A stretch of DNA of 64,000 nucleotides from NCBI GenBank assembly GCA_035048485.1, contig CM068583.1:31547005-31611004 (forward strand), given 5' to 3'. The first letter of the stretch is position 1; each line of letters opens with the position of its first letter. The notes beneath the pieces were generated by a model that saw nothing but the letters and a program-made list of their open reading frames with translations, did not search any database and was not told the DNA's origin. The position numbers and the translations under genes were made by a program. The DNA comes from Pteria penguin. Its lineage: Eukaryota > Mollusca > Bivalvia > Pterioida > Pteriidae. Shown here piece after piece: positions 38,254-64,000 of this stretch.

Positions 38254-38584
38254 AGCCGGCGTGGCCTAGTGGTATCGCGTCGGACTCCTGATCGTGAGGC
38301 CGGGGTCCGAGTCCCGCTCTGGTCATGCCGGTGTCATGTCTTTCGGATGAGACAGTAAAAACCGAAGCCCCTTGTCGTGGTATGCATGGCAAGTTAAAGA
38401 TCTCTCACTGCTTCGGGTGGGTCCGTTGCAAAGGTCAAAATTTGTATGCCCCGCATCAGGCAGATGCCGTCACCATATACGTGAAATATTCGTGGTGTGA
38501 CGTAAAACAAAAACAAAAACAAAAAAAACCCACAAAAAAACCCCAAAAAACAAAAAACAACAAAAAACAAACAAAAAAAAAAAC
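38254..38584 (+). mobile_element. tRNA-derived SINE (copy 7), variant head and A/C-rich tail
   Basis: The head AGCCGGCGTGGCCTAGTGGT continues ATCGCGTCGGACTCCTGATC, unlike the GGATAAGGTGCTCGGC head of copies 1, 4 and 9, so two subfamilies exist. The target duplication CTCGAAGTCA occurs at 38244-38253 and 38585-38594. Between GACGTAAAAC and the duplication the tail is about 75 bases of A-rich sequence with C interruptions instead of ATCA units. Confidence 0.9.
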
Positions 38585-38599
38585 CTCGAAGTCATATTC

Positions 38600-39959
38600 A
38601 ACAGACGGTATAGTATTGTAGTCATAGGTTTTAAAACCAATATTGGAATATATTGGGGTCTGTGTGCTTTGGCCAATCCGGGTGTGGCTATCTAAGAGAA
38701 GACCTTATTTCTATCTGGTTACTGGTATCGCCTTAAATTTCCAGGAGTCCATTAATGCCACCATTCTCATCACATTTTATGTAAAATGCGATATTGATAT
38801 ATAAAGTACAATTGATCGGACAACCTGAAAATAAAACCGTAAGGAGGCGTTTGAAATTTAAACATGTTTCTCTTGCGTAGAAAGACAGTATACCCTCCAC
38901 CAAATAATTATACATTTAAAAACTCCATGTTTCTATGATACTGATTATTTGAGATATTTGCCAAGATATAACATATAATCGATATGAGAAACAGATCTTG
39001 TGTTCCTCTGGCCGGAATTGGGTACAGAAAACTGTTATATTTGTAGAATTCCGGCATATAAAAATTTACTTTTAAAACTTAACGAACGCATGGATTAAGT
39101 CATAATGGCAAAAAACAAAACAAACAAAAGCAAAATAAAACACAGACAAACAAATAAACGAAGACAAAACAAACAAACAAAAAAAAAAACCAACCAAAGC
39201 AAAAGCACTTTCAAAACAAAAACACAACAACATAAAACTAATCAAGGCAAAACAAGAATTGCTGTCCATTATAGCGAAAATAATCAAACAGCCATACATC
39301 GTTTATCGAACAAATACAATTTTCATACAATGGGGTGTCATCGATTGTAGTACAATGTTTACGGCATTTTATTGGGATGTGGGACTTTATTCATGTCCTT
39401 CATCATTAAATATCATGTTTCATCAAGGAAACAGTTACCACAATTATTCTCATCATTAATAATTTGTCATTAATTCTGGATGGTTGTTGCATGAATTGCA
39501 GACTGGGCCTTCTCCAACTCTTTGGACATGGCAATAAGAAACTGTTTACACAGGTGGTCGTAATAATGAAAATAATATGTTAATAAATAAGAGTTACTTC
39601 CCGCTACTGTACATCAGATGATACCCTAAGTTACGGTGACTTAGATGTTTAATACAGCCGTTAAACACACACATCACTTGCACTTAGGAGTGAGTACATA
39701 TTCTCTAGTATGGTTTATAACTGCATGAATTCATTCTACTGAATGTAAATGTTTAAATGCCTGAGATATGTCTTTTTAATATTTTGACAAAGCAAAACGT
39801 TTACTTCTTTTTCTACCGGTAAGCGACCGCCGTCAAATTGTTGATTATTATGGAGCCGTACACTGTTTTGAATTTACGCTGTTAAGATAGGGAAAATGAA
39901 CGTTGTGCTATTTATTTACATGCGAGATAAAAAAAACAACAAAACAGGACTAGCAGCTT
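38600..39959. other. Intergenic, no gene recognised
   Basis: AT-rich DNA with an A/C-biased simple tract at 39106-39240. Short open frames there are simple-sequence artefacts. Confidence 0.4.
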
Positions 39960-42900
39960 ACTGACGGAGGCAAGCCTTGAAACAGTCAAGACTCGAAGGC
40001 GAAACTGTACAGATGAGTACGGTGATCCACTCCCTGATGTTGTGTTGTAGAATGATTCGTTCCTTACTGAAGTTCCACTCCCTGATGTTGTGTTGTAGAA
40101 TGATTCATTCCTTACTGAAGTTCTACAAGATTGTATTTGTAAAGCTAGGGTGTTGCTGCTTCTGGATGGTCTTTCTTCAGTTCTAAGTTTGTGGCTAACA
40201 TTTATCGAGAGTTTGTTGTTCATTAGTTTGTACATGCTCTAGGCCTATCTGATCTTCTTCGCTCCCCCAAAGACGGGCATTCAAGCTTTCCAGCATCTCC
40301 GTAACAGACGAGGTATTGCGAAATCTGTTGTGGACGTACATAGCGGCCCTACGTTGGATCATTCCTACTTTTTGTACTTTTCATTCCTACATTTTGTACT
40401 TTTTGATGGGGATTCTAGGCCGCACTTGCATATTCAACTGATAGTCGCACTTATGATTTGTACGCTTTCTCTATGCTGTTCTTGTTGCTGATATCGCTGT
40501 TTCTTTTGGGGAACCCAATGGTACTGCTGACTTTGGCACAAACGGTATTAATGTGCTTGGTCCACTTCAGGTATTTGGCTGATACAATATGTTCTAGTTG
40601 GTGGCCATGTAGAATGTAGTTTTTCTTGGTGATTCTCCGGTTGTTTGTGATAGTAAACACCGTCCACTTTTCCGAGTGGAATGGCATAAGCCATTTATAT
40701 TCCCATATCACTATCATAGGTCATCCTGCTGCTTCTCAGCATCCGCGCCTGAGGTGATCGTGATGTAAGCCATGGTGTCATCTGTGAAGAGTCGAATTTG
40801 TGATGAAAGGTTCGCGGGTGTGTCATTTATGTAGAACAGAAAAACACACGGTCCAAAGACCGAGTCCTGAGGCACCCCAGAGTCTACTGGCACCTCAACA
40901 GATGATACCCTCTCCACGACTACACGCTGGTTGTGGTTAGCAATGAAGCTGCGGATCCACTGGTCTGTTTTTCGTCTAATTCTATTAAAGTGAACTTTTG
41001 GATTAAAAGGCACTGTCTCATATCAATGAATGCTTAGGAAAAGTCCATGATTAGGAAGCTCGGCTGTTTTTCCTTGTCCATGTTAATGATACATGTAATA
41101 TCATCAATAAATTCTATTTATTGTGTTTACATGAAAGGCCGCGTTGAAAACCATGCTGGATGCAGGATGTTATTAGAATCTCTATGGTTCATGATGTGAC
41201 TAGTGTTAATGTGCTGCATTATATTCAGGAGGTGCATGTCAACGACACTGACCGATAGTTCACTGCCTCGTATTTCTTTCCACTCTGATCAATGGGACAA
41301 ATGTTGGATGATTTCCATATTGTCGGTACCTCTCCTATCTGAAATGAATAGTTGAATATCACAGATGATATGGGTGCTATATCTTCTGCTAGTTCTTCCA
41401 TAACTCGCGGTGATATGGTATCTAGTCCTGAAGCCTTAGCTGCATTTAGCCCCTTTATAGTTTACAGTCTCCATTTACTGTCATATCGCTTGAAAAATTT
41501 CTCTTCTGAGAGATTTATCTTCTCTTAAAAGGTTTCTAGGAACTGCTTGTTTAATATAATTGCCATGTCAAGTGAATCCTGGTGGAGAAGACCTCCTGCT
41601 TTTAGTGCTTCTATCTGGTTTCCTGTTTGATGAATGTCCACATTGAGAATCCTCTATTTTCTGCTGGAATTTGCGTCATCTGGATCTGTTGGAACCACGC
41701 TGCCGATATATTTCCAGTATGAGTGCCTTGTCTTCCGTTGTGTTTTACGTTTTAATTTCTTGTCTATGTTAACATCCTCTTTGTTACCAGATTTCCTCTT
41801 TCTCTCATAACTTCTGACCCTTTTTTATTACTCTACGAACATCTTGTGTTATCCATGGTTTCCTGCCCTGTGTTCTGGCTAGCTTTGATGGTATATGCTC
41901 CTCCACAATTGCCTCTAAAGAGCTTTGGAAATGCTCTCATATACTACTGATTGGAAGTGTCATTTCATGTCATGCCTCATCTTGTCCCAGTTTGTCTTCT
42001 TGTGTGCAATATTTTACGTGTTTGTTGTTGTTGTATCCTAAACGGTGTAACATGTATGTCTACGAAAACTACATCGTGGTCTGAAATACCAGGCATTGTC
42101 TATACCCTGTTCATACTGGTTTGATGATTTGTCACTACTAAATCTAGAGCGTTCGTTCCCCTTGTTGGTGTGCCAACTTGAGATAGACGAAGGTCATCAA
42201 GGGTTTCAAGAAATTCATTTTGTATTCGCAAGTACTGAGTTCCTCGTCCGATGGTTTTGGTTCCCCATAATGAACTTCCCCTAGAAAGCCTTCTTCATTA
42301 TTGGTCTTGGGGTTGTTATAACTGGAAAGGTAGATTGTGTGATGCTCCACAAGGTTCAGTCTACACCACACTAATCCGCACTTTGTTCCTAACTCTTGCA
42401 CTGCTAAAGGAAGATGTTTTTGACGAAAGTGATTCCACCCCCTCCACAAAGATTTCTTACTTTACAGTAGGTAGTAAAACCGGTTGGTAGAAATTATGAA
42501 TCTTTTATGGAGTTATCAATCCAAGTTTCAGTTCAAAAGATGACACCTGGATTTGTGCTTTCTCTGAGATTTAGTAGCTCTCACTGTTTTGTTTAAACTG
42601 ACTGGACGTTAATATTCCGTTACTTCCCGTTACCATTACCTTAGTTTAATGGCCGCAAAGGTGGAACACTTGGCTATTAGGTGGGTCGCTGAGAATGCAG
42701 AAGTAATTACTAGTGTTAAAAACTATAGAATAGCCAACAGTTGGGAAGTTTGGACATCGATACATGATGCAGTCCCACGCTAAGACCGAGTTGTTTACAT
42801 GACGCTGGTATGATCCTGATGCCATTGACTCGCAGATCCTATGGTATCATTGATGTGTCGCATACTATACCATGTGGCTCCAGTTAAGTGGTCGGTCACA

Positions 42901-42980
42901 TGTTCCACACGTATGCTTGGTGTCCTGGTTGCCACAGTAACTTGGCCCTGGATTTAGTGCAATGTCACTTAACAGTAGTT
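39960..42980 (-). pseudogene. Near-complete but broken LINE polyprotein (2A-like, PHD-like finger, endonuclease, reverse transcriptase)
   Basis: Read on the - strand from about 42980. A 2A-like stretch LLLSDIALNPGP (about 42992-42957) is followed by a Cys-rich PHD-like finger (HTCGTCDRP onward, about 42940-42830). An apurinic-type endonuclease part includes LAVQELGTKCGLVWCRLN (frame 42449-42144), then a linker reads TQGRKPWITQDVRR. The reverse transcriptase follows: VPQDSVFGPCVFLFYIND and LFTDDTM (frame 41013-40714). The catalytic FADD box reads FTDD, so the first Asp of the usual pair is preceded by Thr instead of Ala. The C-terminus is RTEERPSRSSNTLALQIQ near 40180. Numerous stops and frameshifts show the copy is dead. 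The layout fits a CR1/L2-like clade of non-LTR elements with 2A; the clade is inferred. Confidence 0.85.
40025..40121. repeat. 48-bp tandem duplication inside the LINE C-terminus
   Basis: Two adjacent copies of TCCACTCCCTGATGTTGTGT with the following TGTAGAATGATTCRTTCCTT, about 48 bases each. On the LINE strand they read TSVRNESFYNTTSGSG twice. The duplication is post-insertional damage, because the rest of the element is single copy. Confidence 0.88.
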
Positions 42981-42992
42981 ATAGAATGAACA

Positions 42993-43889
42993 ATATGTGG
43001 TATATACTAAAGCCTTTTGACCATTTTATGTGTTCCTTTTCCTGTAACTTTATATTTGATGCATGTAAAGTGAATGTGACCCATTCCCGTCGTAAATGTT
43101 GATCTACATCCTCTGTTGTCATTGTTTGTGTGTTTCAATGAGAGTTTACAAATCTACCAGATATCTGAATATGGAAGATCATCACTAACAGGATCGTGAC
43201 TTGTCTATATACTACGCTGGAAAAGTTAGTGAGTAGATTAAGCCCGGCCTTTCTCTGACCAAAAATGCTATGCTTCAGCTCTGGAACTGGTATAGCAAAC
43301 GTAAATTCACTGGTACAAAACCTTTCAATGTTCATAAACCTTACCTACAGACTACCAGTTGACTCTTTTACAGAGGTTTTTGACATTATATTTGATGTTG
43401 TAAATATTTTTCATTTTGTAATTTCGCGTATGCGCACACCCATCTCATCAGATTTTTAATTCAGCTATTAAACATGCACAACAATTACACTTTAAAGTAA
43501 TAACGTATTTTCTAGTTTGGTTTATAACTGCATAAATTCTGTCTGACGGAAGTAAATCTTTAAATGAAAGCAGTTTCGGACTTTTCCCTTACCAATATGC
43601 ATTCGAAACGAAATAAATCGTGTAGATGACAGTCCTCCACGTTATTTCCATTAGAATTAAGAATCTATGTCATTGTGAGATAGTACCTTGTATGTAGGGT
43701 ATCGTTCTATGCACGGCTATAGGAGATAACTCTTATTATTTCATTTTTATCAATAATAAAGGTTGTTTATGTTGTTGTTTTGATTGAGGGGGGGGTCTTC
43801 TTTGTTTACAGGACAGCTAATCCTTATATAAATTCGTACATGTATATGACTTCCTCTTTAAATAGTTTTCATCATTGAATTCTTTCGCC
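42993..43889. other. Upstream region of the SLC23-type gene
   Basis: No coding sequence recognised. The start codon of the next gene lies 9 bases after an acceptor-like TCTTTCGCCAG (43881-43891), so a 5'-UTR exon is expected upstream. Its position is not visible. Confidence 0.35.
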
Positions 43890-43900
43890 AGGACTCTAAT

Positions 43901-60744
<16,844 letters not shown>

Positions 60745-61107
60745 GACCTTTCATCGATTTGAATTTACTATTTCTTAACAATATAAATTACCCTGGTTGT
60801 GTTGTAAAAATACATATCTCGGTTCATTACTGTAATTATTATATCATACTTGAGATAGATTTAGGGCATTATAACATATAGGTGGTGAAGATTTTATTGA
60901 TAGAAAACTTTTTCTTAGAATGAGATGTTTAATTTTTCAACTTGAATATCAATTATTCTTTCCCTAACCTTTTGCGTTGTGATTTTAAAAATAGTTCTAG
61001 ATATTCTGTTTTTTTTTAAGTATAAAATCTGTGTTAATTACAAGTGTATTGATGAAATTCAAAAGGAATACGGAAGATTTCATTAGAACATTAGATGTAT
61101 GTATGTA

Positions 61108-61113
61108 AATAAA
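61108..61113 (+). terminator. Candidate poly(A) signal AATAAA, SLC23-type gene
   Basis: First AATAAA in the 3' flank, 364 bases after the stop. A second at 61397-61402 is an alternative. Confidence 0.45.
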
Positions 61114-61489
61114 AAAACATTACGTTGACTACCTCACCTTTATAAGGTGTACTTTGCTTACGTGAATTATTCATGTATATTAGAAAGGAAGTAGAGTATG
61201 CAGTAGCGTGGGAAACAAATCAAAATTAGACGGCCATGATCTTTATTATCTAGTTTTCGGTGGTAAAAATTTACTGTGATATTCTTTCAAAAGTCATCTG
61301 AAATTTGAGAAATCTTAAGACCTTCTACCTGTTTCTACGCTGCTGTGCAGTTAAAACAAATTGTATAAATTTTGCACAGGAACTAGAAGTATTGTGAATA
61401 AAATTGAATAATATTTACTTGTTTTTCTTTATGTATAATATTAATATAGAACATATATACCTTTCAATTTTGTGAACCAGATGCGCATT

Positions 61490-61790
61490 TCGACAATTTA
61501 TGTCTCTTCAATGATGCTCGTGGCCGAATGATTGGAATTCTCAAAATATGTAAATATTTGAAGAGCAGTGTTGAAACCAAAATGACTGTAAAGTAAACCG
61601 AAGAATCAATCTAAAGACAGAGCCATGCATGAGGGAGTTACTCCTAAGTTTTAGAGTGATTTACATAATTTCATGACTGAAAATTTGAAGCATATATTAC
61701 ATGTCAGTACAAAAGTACTGAAAAATAGACCGTCAGTACAAAATCACTGAAAACTGTGCCCTTGGGCACAATCAGTCCACCAGCAGTGAC
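61490..61790 (-). repeat. Interspersed repeat family X, copy B
   Basis: The reverse complement matches 48962-49240 in order. Landmarks here are AGATGCGCATTTCGACAATT, GACAGAGCCATGCATGAGGG, CAGTACAAAAGTACTGAAAA and CAGTCCACCAGCAGTGAC. Between its landmarks it carries an extra partial duplication of the CAGTACAAAA word (61706 and 61734). Confidence 0.75.
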
Positions 61791-63049
61791 ACCAGCCTAT
61801 AACAGAAGAGAGAAAAGAGGTATGTAAAATTCAAACTCTTGTTTACATTTCATTTTCTTACGTGCGAAAACTTTTAAAAGTATCATCCACAGAAAACTTG
61901 GCACCGTTCGAATCGTTGACATGTTAGCTGTCTGAGGAACACAAGCACAAGTCGAAATAAGCTACGAGCTACAGTAGACCGTTTTTGTTGGATGCCCTTC
62001 GTTTTGGTATTATTGTAGTGCAAATCACGTGATCATAACATTTAACATAATAAAAGATACACCGAGGATGTTTCATAATAACTGATTTGCGGGAAATACT
62101 TATTGAAATGAATAAAAACCAACAAACGTGGAATGTTAGTTACAGATTGAATTAGAGAAAATATGGGGGATACGGTGGACCCAGCTGTTTGGTATGTGTA
62201 CCAACTTTATATTACATTGATACACATGGCATTTTAAATTCAAGCGCTACAAGATACACTAAATTGAGTTGTCTCAAAATGGGGTTGTTTAAAAGTGTTA
62301 CTCAAAACTTTAAAAGGGAAAAGTGTTTTATGTATTCATTAATACATAATTAGAGCTTGTTTATCAAAGAAAGATTTAAAATAGTCAAAACAAGTCTTTC
62401 ATTTTACAAATCATATGTAACTTAGGAGGAATTGGGCGGGGGTAATCTATTTTCAATTTGAGATATGAATTTCTTATCATCACGAGTAGTGGAAAAACCA
62501 TGGATCTTGCGCAGATACTGCAATATGGGAGTCGCCCATTTAGCCACCTTGGGGTGTGGCTAACCTTGACGTCATCGTTTGTCTCATCACATAACTCGAT
62601 GACTTCTCTACTGACCTTATGAACCCCCACACGACCCGTCCCGATCTTTTATATGACCCTAATGCTGAATTCCTAGATGAACATACCTCCACGACAGGAG
62701 GAATTAGTCGGCAGTTATTAGGGATGTCCTCAATCAAAAATCTATAGTCAATTCTAAACAGACTGCGACTCTGAACAACCGCTGTGGAAAGGTATATCTA
62801 CTCATGTTACACTATAGATGATCTAGTCTTCCTCGTAATGTCACGAGTGATATAAAGGGCAATACTAATTTTAAACATGATGTAATTTGGGAACTCTACG
62901 TATAATGAATGAAGACAACTCTTATCAACTTTAACATTTTATTGATACAAATGAGCATATATGTATTTTCAGTTCTGTGAATTGTCGGCCGTGATCAAAC
63001 TGAAGAATTGGAATAGGAAGGCCAATGTAACCATTACACGGAATAATGT
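61791..63049. other. 3' flank, no gene recognised
   Basis: Two overlapping reverse-strand open frames (62385-62630, 62540-62737) look like pieces of one decayed reading frame but have no motif I can name. They may be part of the same element as the integrase fragment that follows. Confidence 0.35.
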
Positions 63050-63330
63050 TTATTACTTCCAGTTCCTTTAGTCATTAGTCTCTTTTCCACTTCAAATACA
63101 TCGTCGTCAGACACATCCTCCTTTTGCATCTCCTATGGATAGAAGGTTCTTATGATATCTTCGTCGTTATAGTCTTTGAATATATGTACGGGCAATTCTC
63201 CACGCAAGCGTCTATCTGCCACAGTAAAAATTTCCACTTTTCGTAGTTTCATTCATTTTTCAGATGACTGACTCGGACGTTGTCTTCCACTTTGAACCAC
63301 AGGCCGTAGATGCAATGACTGTGTCAACGC
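63050..63330 (-). pseudogene. C-terminal fragment of an integrase (Polinton/Maverick- or Ty3-like), degenerate
   Basis: On the - strand, short pieces in more than one frame read VEDNVRVSHLKNE, then FKDYNDEDIIRTFYP, EMQKEDVSDDDVFEVEK and GTGSNKHYSV. This order is that of the region after the integrase core in Polinton-type and related integrases, which leads into a chromodomain-like end. Internal stops and frame breaks show it is dead. No core DDE residues lie in the window. Superfamily is inferred from memory of the pattern. Confidence 0.5.
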
Positions 63331-64000
63331 GACCGATTTGAAATAAATCGTCAATATTTGGTAACAAGGCATATATTTTATGAAACTAGAATGAATTTCA
63401 TCAGCACAATAGGAGAAGAAAAAATGCATTCACATCGTCTTTGAAAGGCAGATGAATTCAGACTCGACATTTAACTGGTAACGATCGTCACGATAATTTG
63501 TGACCGGTGTCTCGGGATATTTCAAATTTTAAACCATATCCACACACGACAACTAAATTGCTGTGTTCGCAATCATGCATTGATTTACTGCCTTGCTTTT
63601 GAAAATTAATATCCCAATACACCCGTTTTAACGCAAAACAACACCCATCTCTTGCAAAACTCAACTTGACCTGTCATATTTTTCTGCCAAATGTACCACG
63701 GATACGAGAGCTTTGATTGGCTGAGCGGCACCTCGGAATTTTACCGTATCTTTGTAGCAAGGAACACTGAAACTTGACATTTTTTCCGGGAAAAAAGAAG
63801 AAAGAATTCGCGCAAAATATTGACTGAGATTTCCTCCACAATATTTACGATTTCAACCTTAGCAGACAATGATGTACATGTATTTGACAAGCTGGTAATA
63901 ATTGTTTATAACAATAGTTTTAACTTGATTTTTTTTTACATTTTGAAAAAGGAATTTGTATTCACATAAATATGCTATCATTAATTTTCAGAAAAACCAT
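63331..64000. other. No feature recognised
   Basis: AT-rich end of the window without supportable gene or repeat. Confidence 0.35.

Noticed and set aside
40714..41013. Independent reverse transcriptase gene on the - strand
   Set aside because: It is one piece of the larger broken LINE that extends to about 42980, and its catalytic motif is altered.
62385..62737. Overlapping - strand frames as a real gene
   Set aside because: Two short frames with stops between them, no motif, no splice sites; at most a decayed mobile element.

Overview
The window is animal nuclear DNA, AT-rich, with GT-AG introns, and it looks like a bivalve mollusc. That call rests on the repeat content: tRNA-derived SINEs with an ATCA-type tail, a LINE encoding a PHD-like finger plus endonuclease and reverse transcriptase, many foldback elements and long tandem arrays. 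The species cannot be fixed from the sequence alone. No operon, bacterial gene, CRISPR array or rRNA was seen.

Two protein-coding genes can be assembled exon by exon, both on the + strand, with splice phases that agree at every junction. The first (15848-24493, 8 coding exons, about 528 aa) is an SLC22-type organic ion transporter of the major facilitator superfamily. The second (43901-60744, 11 coding exons, about 622 aa) is an SLC23-type nucleobase/ascorbate transporter. Both are plasma-membrane solute carriers. Nothing shows that they are functionally linked, and about 19 kb of repeat-rich DNA separates them.

Layout: 1-0.9 kb, tail of a decayed LINE; 1.2-2.0 kb, 31-bp minisatellite; 4.98-10.53 kb, 42-bp satellite-like array in four higher-order blocks, each opened by a shared spacer; 11-15.8 kb, SINE, microsatellites and a 330-bp duplicated repeat; 15.8-24.5 kb, SLC22 gene, whose intron 6 holds an almost perfect 60-bp inverted repeat; 24.6-35.2 kb, SINEs, foldbacks and a 27-bp minisatellite; 35.2-38.1 kb, exactly 36 copies of a 79-bp unit; 38.3 kb, SINE; 40.0-43.0 kb, a reverse-strand LINE with a 2A-like N-terminus; 43.9-60.7 kb, SLC23 gene with many intronic insertions, including a 1,288-bp mariner with TA target duplication and a 2.2-kb element with 28-bp terminal inverted repeats; 61-64 kb, interspersed repeats and a decayed integrase fragment.

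The observations most worth checking are: a 63-bp tandem repeat that has copied the SLC23 exon 9/intron 9 boundary, so seven splice-donor-like sites lie in a row; the 79-bp array, in which every unit keeps a perfect PAR-bZIP/D-box-like decamer; the higher-order structure of the 42-bp array; the 60-bp near-perfect hairpin; and substitutions at expected substrate-site positions of the SLC23 protein. No clearly new multi-gene system was found.
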